A DNA stretch of 17,637 nt, from the NCBI GenBank assembly GCA_023398855.1, contig JAEWRS010000079.1:1-17637 (forward strand), written 5' to 3'. This DNA is from Bacillota bacterium. Its GTDB lineage: Bacteria > Bacillota > Clostridia > Lachnospirales > Lachnospiraceae. Numbering within the stretch: the stretch's first letter is position 1; each line of letters starts with the position of its first letter. Of this stretch, positions 1-6,943 are shown piece after piece. Below the pieces are notes generated by a model. The model was not told where the DNA came from. It worked only from the letters and a program-made list of their open reading frames with translations, and made no database searches. A program made the position numbers and the translations under genes.

Positions 1-44
1 CTTCCATGAACAAGATAAGCCCCGCCGTCATACAATTTCACCAT
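1..44 (-). CDS. Start of an unidentified gene downstream of citrate synthase (partial)
   Basis: On the minus strand an ATG at 44-42 opens a frame that runs off the left edge of the window, giving MVKLYDGGAYLVHG. It begins one codon after the citrate synthase TAG stop, and the purine-rich GAGGAAAG that ends citrate synthase sits at the right distance to be its ribosome binding site. The two genes are therefore almost certainly cotranscribed and probably translationally coupled. Fourteen residues do not identify a family. From memory, aconitase-superfamily hydratases of Lachnospiraceae begin with a similar KLYDGG peptide, which would suit a gene beside citrate synthase, but this is a weak inference that I could not check. 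Start and strand are fairly secure; function is not. Confidence 0.5.
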   Translation of the reverse strand, partial: MVKLYDGGAYLVHG

Positions 45-47
45 ATG

Positions 48-1379
48 CTATCTTTCCTCTCTTTTTTTGTAGGAAACAGTCTCTCCTACGTATTTTGTAG
101 CCGGACGCATGATTCTTCCGTCGTACAGCTTGTTTTCGATATTGTGCGCCAGCCAGCCTGCCATACGAGAGCAGACGAACAGAGGCGTATACATATCTTC
201 CGGTATCTGTAACATATTATAAGCGAAACCACTGTAGAAGTCCACATTGTTTGACAGGGTTTTTCCGTTTCCAGCCAGACATGCTTTGGCAACTTTCTCA
301 AATTTTGTCAGGAATTCATACTCATCTTCCCTGTTTTTCTGTTTGGCAAGCTTTTCGCAGCAGATTTTTAATAAATCAGCCCTTGGGTCGGAGATTGTAT
401 AAACAGCGTGGCCAAGTCCGTAAACAAGGCCGGAATTATCATAAAAATCCTTTGCAAGGATCTTCTGGATGATACCTTTCATCTGGTTTTCTGTCGCCTT
501 AAACCCGATTTCTTTTTCAATCGCTTTGATCATTTCGCTGCAGCATATGTTGGCACCGCCGTGCTTTGGTCCTTTTAAGGAGCCGATGGAAGCGGATATG
601 GCTGAATAAATATCGGTTCCGGTGGAAGATATGACAACATTGGTAAAGGTGGAGTTGTTACCGCCGCCATGGTCTGCATGGATCATGAGCATTACATCCA
701 GCAGATTTGCTTCCTGCTCAGTAAAGACCCCATCCCGGCGCAGCATGTAGAGGATGTTTTCTGCTATGGAATATTCTTGCTTCGGATAATGTATGATCAG
801 GCTGTCTCTGTCATAATGATGAACCTTGCTCTGGTAGGCGTAAACAGAAAGAGAAGGAAGCTTTGCCAGAATGTTGATTCCTTTTAACATGGTCTGATAT
901 GGATCCACATTATCCGGCTCCTCGTCATAATCATAAAGAGACAGGATGTTCCTCTGAAGGCTGTTCATTAAATTGCGGGAAGGGGAGCGGAGCATGTTCT
1001 TTTCCAAAAACTCATCCGGAAGAAGATAGTTCCGGCTTAAGGTGGAGGTAAACTCTCTTAATTCCTTTTTGGATGGAAGATAGCCAAACAGGAGTAAAAA
1101 CGATGTTTCTTCAAAGCCGTGGCGCTCACTGCTTTTTCCGCTTACCAGGTCACCGATCTCAATACCCCGGTAATAAAGTTTTCCGGGTACATTTACCTTT
1201 TTCCCGTCCTGGATTTCATATCCAACCACATCAGATACGCGGGTTAAGCCAACCCTGACTCCGGTTCCGTCTTCGTTGCGCAGGCCTTTTTTTACATTGT
1301 GCTCCTTAAATAAATGGTTTGGGATATCCGTAAAATTTGAGGACTTACCAAAAGTTTGAGCAATAAAAAAATTGTTCAT
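48..1379 (-). CDS. gltA: Citrate synthase
   Basis: This 443-residue enzyme condenses oxaloacetate with acetyl-CoA to give citrate and CoA, the entry step of the TCA arm that anaerobes use to make 2-oxoglutarate and glutamate. The Si-citrate synthase fold residues are visible: HADHGG around H234/H237, GPKHGGAN with H273, GLGHAVY with H324 followed by DPR (R333), and the catalytic aspartate in NNVDFYSG (D380). SRMAGWLAH near residues 404-412 is the usual C-terminal substrate-binding segment. About 35 residues precede the conserved core, which is on the long side for the family. The ATG at 1379 follows a good AGGAGAG ribosome binding site. A promoter at 1509-1537 and a structured leader lie upstream. 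A 2-methylcitrate synthase activity cannot be excluded from sequence alone. The stop is TAG, and the next gene starts in the same frame one codon later. Confidence 0.95.
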   Translation of the reverse strand: MNNFFIAQTFGKSSNFTDIPNHLFKEHNVKKGLRNEDGTGVRVGLTRVSDVVGYEIQDGKKVNVPGKLYYRGIEIGDLVSGKSSERHGFEETSFLLLFGYLPSKKELREFTSTLSRNYLLPDEFLEKNMLRSPSRNLMNSLQRNILSLYDYDEEPDNVDPYQTMLKGINILAKLPSLSVYAYQSKVHHYDRDSLIIHYPKQEYSIAENILYMLRRDGVFTEQEANLLDVMLMIHADHGGGNNSTFTNVVISSTGTDIYSAISASIGSLKGPKHGGANICCSEMIKAIEKEIGFKATENQMKGIIQKILAKDFYDNSGLVYGLGHAVYTISDPRADLLKICCEKLAKQKNREDEYEFLTKFEKVAKACLAGNGKTLSNNVDFYSGFAYNMLQIPEDMYTPLFVCSRMAGWLAHNIENKLYDGRIMRPATKYVGETVSYKKREER

Positions 1380-1441
1380 AAACGATCTCTCCTTTTTTAG
1401 TTAAGCCACAGCCTGAAGAATATGAATCCGTTTATAGAAAA

Positions 1442-1470
1442 GCAGCGCAAAAGGATCTCTCCGGCGCTGC
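1442..1470 (-). other. Hairpin in the citrate synthase leader RNA
   Basis: Read on the minus strand, GCAGCGC (1470-1464) pairs perfectly with GCGCTGC (1448-1442). Inside it, GGA and TCC can pair around a GAGA tetraloop of the GNRA type, leaving a C/TTTT internal loop. The structure lies about 60 nt upstream of the citrate synthase start, inside the leader predicted from the promoter at 1509-1537. The nine bases GGAGAGATC in its apical part are an exact copy of the sequence that forms the gene's Shine-Dalgarno region (1392-1384). It is followed by TTTTCTAT, too short a U-tract for a confident terminator. The pairing is seen directly; any regulatory role is inference, and I recognise no known riboswitch here. 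Confidence 0.45.
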
Positions 1471-1508
1471 CTCCATTGGCAAGAATGTGACTTTTTTTAT
1501 TATTTGGT

Positions 1509-1537
1509 AGTTTAACACGGAAAAGTATCAAAGTCAA
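1509..1537 (-). promoter_or_regulatory. Predicted sigma-A promoter for citrate synthase
   Basis: On the minus strand TTGACT (1537-1532) and TAAACT (1514-1509) are separated by 17 nt. This is a near-consensus vegetative promoter pointing at citrate synthase. Transcription would start near 1502 and leave a leader of about 120 nt containing the hairpin at 1470-1442. The -35 box is only about 35 bp from the -35 box of the opposing tepA promoter, so a regulator bound between them could affect both. Confidence 0.6.
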
Positions 1538-1572
1538 TAACTTGTTATAATCACAACTAAAACATTGTAGTT

Positions 1573-1601
1573 TTGACAGATTAATGACTGGCCTCTTATA
1601 T
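1573..1601 (+). promoter_or_regulatory. Predicted sigma-A promoter for tepA
   Basis: A perfect TTGACA (1573-1578) is followed after 17 nt by TTATAT (1596-1601); shifting by one base gives TATATA with an 18-nt spacer. Transcription would begin near 1608, about 95 nt before the tepA start. A 5-bp inverted repeat (AACTA 1555-1559, TAGTT 1568-1572) lies just upstream of the -35 box and could be an operator, but it is short. The rest of the 323-nt divergent gap is AT-rich, and I see nothing else definite in it. Confidence 0.6.
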
Positions 1602-1702
1602 AGAAACGAAAAATCCGGTTTTTAGTTTTCAGGCATATTTTTATGGTTTTCTCCACATCATAAGAAAATACCAAATACAGAGTATGACAGGAGGTTTTTA
1701 AG

Positions 1703-2485
1703 GTGAGAGAACATCAAAATGATGATAATCAAAGGAATGAAGATATGGATGAAAGGCAGAATAAGCCTTCCGACAATTCACGCAAGGAAAACCTGGATGA
1801 AAAAAAGACGGAAAAGGATATTGAACAAAAAGAGGATGAGAAGCTGGAGGAGTATGGCCAGGCTACTTTGGATGACAATGCAAACAAGCGGAAGATTCAT
1901 CTGATTACCATTATCGGAGAAGTGGAAGGCCATGAGAATTTATCCGGAAACAGCAAGGCTACAAAATATGATCATATCCTGCCCAAGCTGGCAGAAATTG
2001 AAGACGACGATTCGGTGGAGGGGCTTTTGGTTCTCTTGAATACTTCCGGCGGTGATGTGGATGCAGGCCTGGCCATTGCCGAGATGATTGCCTCTTTAAG
2101 CATACCAACGGTATCCCTGGTTCTTGGAGGAAGCCATTCCATTGGAGTTCCTCTGGCTGTTTGTACGGATTATTCCTTTATCGTTCCCACCGGGACCATG
2201 ATGATACACCCGGTAAGAATGACAGGAATGGTAATCGGCGCTTCCCAGACTTATGAATATTTTGAGATGATACAAGACCGGATCTTAAGTTTTGTATCAT
2301 CTCACGCACAAATTGCCTATGACCAGCTCAAACGCCTTATGCTGAATACGGAAATGCTCACCAGAGACTTAGGAACCGTTCTGGTAGGCGAGGAAACTGT
2401 AAAAGAAGGCTTAATCAACGAGGTGGGAGGAATTAAGGAGGCATTAAAAAAATTATATGAGCTGATGGAAACTGCTTCCTGTTAA
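1703..2485 (+). CDS. tepA: ClpP-fold serine protease, TepA/YmfB type
   Basis: The 260-residue product belongs to the ClpP/crotonase protease group typified by B. subtilis TepA (YmfB), named as a translocation-enhancing protein. The ClpP-like core runs from about residue 64 to the end. Comparison with ClpP suggests a catalytic triad of S146 in GGSHSIG, H169 in MMIHP and D222 in TRDLGT, with spacings close to those of ClpP. The first 60 or so residues are a highly charged, low-complexity tail rich in Asp, Glu, Lys and Asn, with no signal peptide or membrane segment, so the protein is probably cytoplasmic. Translation starts at a GTG eight bases after a perfect AGGAGG (1689-1694). It sits directly upstream of ftsK, a common arrangement in Firmicutes. 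The true substrate is not known from sequence. Confidence 0.85.
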   Translation: MREHQNDDNQRNEDMDERQNKPSDNSRKENLDEKKTEKDIEQKEDEKLEEYGQATLDDNANKRKIHLITIIGEVEGHENLSGNSKATKYDHILPKLAEIEDDDSVEGLLVLLNTSGGDVDAGLAIAEMIASLSIPTVSLVLGGSHSIGVPLAVCTDYSFIVPTGTMMIHPVRMTGMVIGASQTYEYFEMIQDRILSFVSSHAQIAYDQLKRLMLNTEMLTRDLGTVLVGEETVKEGLINEVGGIKEALKKLYELMETASC

Positions 2486-2488
2486 TCG

Positions 2489-2517
2489 TTGCAATTCTTC
2501 CGTTTTTTTTGTATACT
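2489..2517 (+). promoter_or_regulatory. Possible internal promoter for ftsK
   Basis: TTGCAA (2489-2494), a 17-nt spacer and TATACT (2512-2517) fit a vegetative promoter in the 61-nt gap between tepA and ftsK. Transcription would start near 2524, about 23 nt before the GTG start of ftsK and just before its AGAAGGGGGA ribosome binding site (2531-2540). The T-run at 2503-2510 lies inside the spacer and has no hairpin before it, so it is not a terminator. If real, it lets ftsK and downstream genes be expressed apart from tepA. Confidence 0.45.
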
Positions 2518-2546
2518 GTTACCAACGGATAGAAGGGGGAAGTATT

Positions 2547-3263
2547 GTGCCTGAGACAACGAAGAAACGGACAACAGCAAAAAAAGGAAAAAACGGGAGA
2601 ACAAGAAGCTCCGGCGCCAAGAAAAATCTGATCTTGCCGGAACCGGAATTTATCCATTCAGAAGTAGTGATCATTATGTCATTTTTGGCTGCGGCCATTC
2701 TGTTTTTAAGTAACTTTCATTTGTGCGGCGTGGTAGGAGATTTTCTGCGGAGCATTCAGCTTGGTGTATTCGGAAGTGTGGGATATGTGGCACCAGTATT
2801 GCTGTTTGCCGGAACTGCCTTTTACATTTCCAATCAGGGAAATCCCAGGGCAGCTTTTAAACTGGCGTCTTTTGTATTGGCGCTGGTTTCTTTGTGTGGA
2901 TTTTTACAGCTCCTTTTTGGCGGAAAAGCCGGTGATGGAGCCGGTCTTGCCGACATTTATTATGAAGCCTCTGTCAGCGGAAAAGGCGGGGGGATCATAG
3001 GTGGTCTTCTGGCCGGAGGGCTCACCTCCATTATTGGTGCTGTGGGGGCCTATCTGGTAATTGGAGTCCTTCTTGTCATATCTGCGGTCTGCATTACAGA
3101 AAAGTCTTTTGTTGATATTGTAAAAAAGGGAAGCGGAACGGCATATCGTCATGCCAAGGAAAATGTAGACATGCATATGGAAAACCATGCAAAGCGCCAG
3201 GAAGCCCGCAGACAGCTTTGGGAAGAGCAAAAGCTTCGGGGTGTTAACTTGGATGCTACATAG
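2547..3263 (+). CDS. ftsK: FtsK/SpoIIIE N-terminal membrane domain (ends at premature TAG)
   Basis: This 238-residue product corresponds to the membrane anchor of FtsK/SpoIIIE, the DNA pump placed at the division septum. A basic Lys/Arg-rich N-terminus of about 27 residues is followed by hydrophobic segments near residues 38-60, 72-94, 103-125 and one or two between 149 and 183, matching the four to five helices usual for the family. A charged cytoplasmic stretch (186-238) then leads into what would normally be the linker to the motor. The start is a GTG after the strong AGAAGGGGGA site. The frame ends in TAG but continues coding in the same frame at once. Made alone, this piece could reach the membrane and perhaps oligomerise, but it has no ATPase. 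Confidence 0.75.
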   Translation: MPETTKKRTTAKKGKNGRTRSSGAKKNLILPEPEFIHSEVVIIMSFLAAAILFLSNFHLCGVVGDFLRSIQLGVFGSVGYVAPVLLFAGTAFYISNQGNPRAAFKLASFVLALVSLCGFLQLLFGGKAGDGAGLADIYYEASVSGKGGGIIGGLLAGGLTSIIGAVGAYLVIGVLLVISAVCITEKSFVDIVKKGSGTAYRHAKENVDMHMENHAKRQEARRQLWEEQKLRGVNLDAT

Positions 3264-3323
3264 CTTAAGACAGTCCAGGCAGAAGATGACCAGGAACCGG
3301 ATGAAGAGATCCTCAAAGACCTT

Positions 3324-3330
3324 GGGGAGG
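3324..3330 (+). promoter_or_regulatory. Internal Shine-Dalgarno that could restart translation of the FtsK motor
   Basis: GGGGAGG is followed after five bases by ATG at 3336, in the original ftsK frame. It lies 61 nt after the premature TAG, so ribosomes ending at the TAG could reinitiate here. GGGGAGG also encodes part of the acidic linker, so it may be fortuitous, but its strength and spacing are as good as those of true starts in this window. Confidence 0.5.
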
Positions 3331-3335
3331 ATATT

Positions 3336-5222
3336 ATGGCCCAGGCTGACAGGCTGTCTGCCCTTACCGCTGTAGAAAGTGCGGAACCTAATCCTGCTGA
3401 TATTTTCAGGGGAAGCATTTCTCCGGTTGTGGAAATGGAAGAAGATATTGTGCCTTTTGAACCTGACGGTGGAGCTGCGCCTTTTGGAGAAGCAATGGAA
3501 GAAGCTTCCATATATATGAAGAAGGAGATAAAAACCTTAAAGGAAATGGAGATCGTGGAAGAGGATTTTTATCCTGTCGAGGAAAATGATACCTTTACCA
3601 TCCCCCAGGAACCCAAGCAGGTAGTTACTGCTTCCGGAAAGATCATAGAGACTGACACGGAAGCCCTTCAGAAAAAGCTGGAAAAGAAACAGATAGATTC
3701 GTCAAAAGAAGACGGCTTCCATGTCAGCCAGGAAATCAGACAAAAGCAGGAGACAGTAAAGGTAGAGTATAAATTTCCACCTCTCTCCCTCCTTAAAAAG
3801 GGAAAGGCATCAGTTTTTTCCGACAGAGAATACAAAGACATTGCCATCAAGCTTCAAAGGACCCTTCAGAATTTCGGTGTAGGTGTTACAGTTACCAATA
3901 TAAGCTGTGGACCGTCTGTAACCAGATATGAGCTACATCCAGAGCAGGGAGTAAAAGTAAGTAAGATCGTAAGCCTGGCAGATGATATTAAATTGAGCTT
4001 GGCGGCAGCGGATATCCGGATAGAAGCTCCCATACCCGGTAAATCGGCAGTGGGCATTGAGGTTCCCAACAAAGAAAATCAGATGGTATACTTAAGAGAT
4101 ATTCTGGAGGTGGACAGCTTCCAGAAGCATTCCTCTAAAATTGCCTTTGCAGTAGGCAAGGACATCGGCGGACAGGTGGTTGTTACTGACATTGGAAAGA
4201 TGCCCCATCTTCTGATCGCCGGGGCCACCGGTTCCGGTAAATCCGTGTGCATCAATACCCTGATCATGAGTATTATCTTTAAGGCTGACCCTGAGGATGT
4301 GAAGCTGATTATGGTGGATCCCAAGGTAGTGGAGCTGAGTGTTTATAATGGTATTCCCCACTTACTCCTTCCTGTGGTCACTGACCCGAAAAAAGCTTCC
4401 GGTGCCCTTAACTGGGCGGTAGCGGAGATGACGGACCGTTATAATAAGTTTGCTCAGTACAATGTCCGGGATATCAAAGGATATAACAAAAAGGTGGAAA
4501 GTATCAAGGATATTGAGGATGAGGATAAGCCTAAGAAAATGCCGCAGATCGTTATTATTATTGACGAGCTTGCAGATTTGATGATGGTTGCCCCAGGAGA
4601 AGTGGAGGAATCCATCTGCCGTCTGGCCCAGCTTGCCAGAGCGGCTGGCATTCACTTAGTCATCGCTACCCAGCGTCCTTCGGTCAATGTCATCACAGGA
4701 CTGATCAAAGCCAATGTACCATCCAGGGTGGCTTTTGCTGTTTCTTCCGGCGTGGATTCCAGAACCATTATTGATATGAACGGTGCGGAAAAGCTTCTTG
4801 GTAAAGGTGACATGCTGTTTTATCCGGCTGGTTATCCTAAACCCATGCGGGTTCAGGGTGCCTTTGTATCAGATTCTGAAGTCTCAAAGGTGGTGGAATT
4901 CTTGACAGAACAGGGAATGACCACGGATTATAATGTGGAAGTAGAAAGCATGATTACTTCCTCACCAGCTGGGGGAGAGACCAGGGGCGGTGGAAATGAC
5001 CGGGACGAATATTTCATCCAGGCAGGAAAATTTATCATTGAAAAAGAAAAAGCATCCATCGGCATGCTCCAGAGAATGTTTAAAATAGGTTTTAACCGGG
5101 CGGCCAGAATCATGGATCAGTTGGCGGAAGCCGGTGTGGTAGGGGAAGAAGAAGGTACCAAGCCCCGTAAGGTATTAATGAGCCTGGAGGAATTTGATGA
5201 AATGCTTTCCCAGGGTTTTTAA
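3336..5222 (+). CDS. ftsK: FtsK/SpoIIIE motor and gamma domains (after premature TAG)
   Basis: This 628-residue frame holds the soluble part of the FtsK/SpoIIIE translocase, which uses ATP to pump double-stranded DNA during chromosome segregation and, in spore formers, into the forespore. Residues 1 to about 145 form an acidic linker. The alpha/beta motor domains follow, with the Walker A motif GATGSGKS at 296-303 (K302) and Walker B VIIIDE ending at D410-E411. The C-terminal winged-helix gamma domain (about 557-622), which reads polar DNA signals, is complete. Every motif expected of a working motor is present, and I see no other damage. That argues that the upstream TAG is either very recent, erroneous or tolerated. 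Without the membrane half the motor would not be anchored at the septum unless the two halves associate. fhs follows after 38 nt. Confidence 0.8.
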   Translation: MAQADRLSALTAVESAEPNPADIFRGSISPVVEMEEDIVPFEPDGGAAPFGEAMEEASIYMKKEIKTLKEMEIVEEDFYPVEENDTFTIPQEPKQVVTASGKIIETDTEALQKKLEKKQIDSSKEDGFHVSQEIRQKQETVKVEYKFPPLSLLKKGKASVFSDREYKDIAIKLQRTLQNFGVGVTVTNISCGPSVTRYELHPEQGVKVSKIVSLADDIKLSLAAADIRIEAPIPGKSAVGIEVPNKENQMVYLRDILEVDSFQKHSSKIAFAVGKDIGGQVVVTDIGKMPHLLIAGATGSGKSVCINTLIMSIIFKADPEDVKLIMVDPKVVELSVYNGIPHLLLPVVTDPKKASGALNWAVAEMTDRYNKFAQYNVRDIKGYNKKVESIKDIEDEDKPKKMPQIVIIIDELADLMMVAPGEVEESICRLAQLARAAGIHLVIATQRPSVNVITGLIKANVPSRVAFAVSSGVDSRTIIDMNGAEKLLGKGDMLFYPAGYPKPMRVQGAFVSDSEVSKVVEFLTEQGMTTDYNVEVESMITSSPAGGETRGGGNDRDEYFIQAGKFIIEKEKASIGMLQRMFKIGFNRAARIMDQLAEAGVVGEEEGTKPRKVLMSLEEFDEMLSQGF

Positions 5223-5260
5223 ATATTGCTGTATCATTTACATAGAAGGAGGACTAGAAA

Positions 5261-6931
5261 ATGAGAACAGATATTGAAATCGCGCAGGAGGCAGCATTGC
5301 TGCCTATTAAGGATGTGGCTGCTTCTTATGGGATCAGTGAAGAAGAATTGGAGCTTTACGGAAAATATAAGGCGAAATTGTCTGATGAATTATGGGACCG
5401 GGTAAAAGACCGTTCTGACGGTAAGCTGGTTCTGGTAACTGCCATTAACCCCACCCCGGCAGGGGAAGGGAAAACTACCACTACCGTGGGCCTTGGCCAG
5501 GCACTGGGGAAAATGGGGAAAAATGCAATGATTGCTCTCAGGGAACCCTCTCTTGGGCCATGCTTTGGCATCAAGGGCGGTGCTGCCGGCGGCGGCTATG
5601 CTCAGGTTGTGCCCATGGAAGACTTAAATCTTCATTTCACCGGTGATTTTCATGCCATAACCTCGGCTAACAACTTACTGTCAGCGCTGTTAGATAATCA
5701 TATCCATCAGGGAAACTCCCTGGAAATTGATACCCGTCAGATTCTTTGGAAGCGCTGCTTAGACATGAATGACCGGGCTCTCAGAAATATTGTGATCGGC
5801 CTTGGTTCCAAGGCAGAAGGCTTTGTGAGGGAAGACCATTTCGTGATCACGGTGGCATCAGAGATTATGGCAATTCTTTGCCTTGCAAATGACATGGAAG
5901 ATTTAAAAGAACGGTTGGGAAGAATTATTGTTGCATATAATTATGCTGGGGAGCCTGTGACTGCCTTCCAGTTAAACGCAGTAGGAGCAATGGCTGCTTT
6001 ATTAAAGGATGCCTTAAAACCAAATCTGATTCAGACATTGGAGCATACCGGTGCCATTGTACACGGCGGCCCCTTTGCAAACATTGCCCACGGCTGCAAC
6101 AGTGTACGCGCCACAAAGACGGCTTTAAAACTGGCTGATATTGTTGTTACGGAAGCAGGGTTTGGCGCCGATTTAGGCGCTGAAAAGTTTCTTGATATTA
6201 AATGCAGAAAAGCAGGCTTAAAGCCGGATGCCATTGTACTGGTTGCAACGGTAAGGGCCCTCAAATACAACGGCGGAGTACCAAAGGACCAGTTAAAGGA
6301 AGAGAATTTAACAGCCCTTCAAAAAGGCATTGTCAATTTAGAAAAGCACATTGAAAATATGATGAAATACGGTGTCCCCGTCATTGTTACCCTGAATTCC
6401 TTTATCAGCGATACTGAGGCTGAATACCATTTTGTTAAGAAGTTCTGTGAAGAGAGGGGCTGTGAATTTGCCTTATCCCAGGTATGGGAAAAAGGAGGCG
6501 AGGGCGGCACTGAGCTGGCGGAAAAGGTCCTCTATACCCTGGAAAATAAAAAAAGCAGCTTTACGCCCCTTTATCCTGACGAAATGGGACTGGAAGATAA
6601 GGTGGCTGCAGTTGCAAGGGAAATCTACGGTGCAGATGGGGTTTCCTATGCTCCGGCGGCTTTAAAAGCCATAAGGAAATTTGAAGAAATGGGATTTGGG
6701 AGCCTTCCTGTCTGCATGGCAAAGACACAGTATTCCTTGTCAGATGACCAGACAAAGCTTGGCAGGCCGGAAGGCTTTGAAATCACTGTGCGGGATGCTT
6801 ACGTTTCAGCAGGTGCCGGCTTTGTAGTCGTTGTGACCGGGGCCATTATGACTATGCCAGGCCTTCCAAAAAAACCGGCCGCAGACAGCATTGATGTTAA
6901 TGAAGATGGAGTAATCACCGGATTATTCTGA
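5261..6931 (+). CDS. fhs: Formate-tetrahydrofolate ligase
   Basis: This 556-residue cytoplasmic enzyme joins formate to tetrahydrofolate with ATP to make 10-formyl-THF, the C1 donor for purines and for formyl-Met-tRNA. It is also a step of the acetogenic methyl branch. The length is typical of the family. The P-loop-like TPAGEGKT lies at 65-72 (K71), followed by the conserved EPSLGPCFG and [14 protein letters not shown] block near residues 94-116. [12 protein letters not shown], further on, is the second family signature. The ATG is preceded by AGAAGGAGG (5244-5252) with eight bases between. It lies between ftsK and murE with short gaps (38 and 12 nt), which suggests cotranscription. Its product is used by Fmt, encoded about 6 kb downstream. 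Presence of fhs alone does not show that the organism is an acetogen. Confidence 0.97.
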   Translation: MRTDIEIAQEAALLPIKDVAASYGISEEELELYGKYKAKLSDELWDRVKDRSDGKLVLVTAINPTPAGEGKTTTTVGLGQALGKMGKNAMIALREPSLGPCFGIKGGAAGGGYAQVVPMEDLNLHFTGDFHAITSANNLLSALLDNHIHQGNSLEIDTRQILWKRCLDMNDRALRNIVIGLGSKAEGFVREDHFVITVASEIMAILCLANDMEDLKERLGRIIVAYNYAGEPVTAFQLNAVGAMAALLKDALKPNLIQTLEHTGAIVHGGPFANIAHGCNSVRATKTALKLADIVVTEAGFGADLGAEKFLDIKCRKAGLKPDAIVLVATVRALKYNGGVPKDQLKEENLTALQKGIVNLEKHIENMMKYGVPVIVTLNSFISDTEAEYHFVKKFCEERGCEFALSQVWEKGGEGGTELAEKVLYTLENKKSSFTPLYPDEMGLEDKVAAVAREIYGADGVSYAPAALKAIRKFEEMGFGSLPVCMAKTQYSLSDDQTKLGRPEGFEITVRDAYVSAGAGFVVVVTGAIMTMPGLPKKPAADSIDVNEDGVITGLF

Positions 6932-6943
6932 TTGGGAGGTTTT

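Larger units (their letters stand above)
2547..5222 (+). pseudogene. ftsK: FtsK/SpoIIIE DNA translocase locus interrupted by an in-frame TAG
   Basis: The whole locus reads as one FtsK/SpoIIIE protein of about 891 codons, with a membrane domain, an acidic linker, a RecA-type motor and a winged-helix gamma domain, except that codon 239 (3261-3263) is TAG. Both halves are in the same reading frame and no other stop interrupts them, so this is a pure nonsense change and not a frameshift. The 24 codons after the stop encode an acidic stretch (EDDQEPDEEILKDLGED) that matches the linker continuing beyond. CAG to TAG by one transition is the simplest origin. I list the whole locus as possibly disrupted because no full-length product is expected without read-through. 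The two open halves are also listed separately because the second has its own ribosome binding site. A sequencing or assembly error is a serious alternative. Confidence 0.55.

Noticed and set aside
1546..1551. Perfect TATAAT as a plus-strand -10 box
   Set aside because: No acceptable -35 box lies 16-18 nt upstream, and the TTGACA promoter just downstream is better.
2501..2510. Terminator between tepA and ftsK based on the T-run
   Set aside because: No GC-rich hairpin precedes the T-run; it fits better as the spacer of a promoter.
3261..3263. Pyrrolysine or other recoding at the ftsK TAG as the main explanation
   Set aside because: FtsK is not a known pyrrolysine protein, no pyl gene or obvious recoding structure is in the window, and citrate synthase seems to use TAG as a normal stop. 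Kept only as a test, not a claim.
2547..3335. A frameshift as the cause of the ftsK break
   Set aside because: Both halves are in the same frame (starts 2547 and 3336 differ by a multiple of three), and the bridge reads through without another stop.
3149..3511. A 120-codon minus-strand frame spanning the ftsK TAG
   Set aside because: It is Ser/Ala-rich low-complexity shadow of the ftsK linker codons, with no ribosome binding site. It does not explain the TAG.
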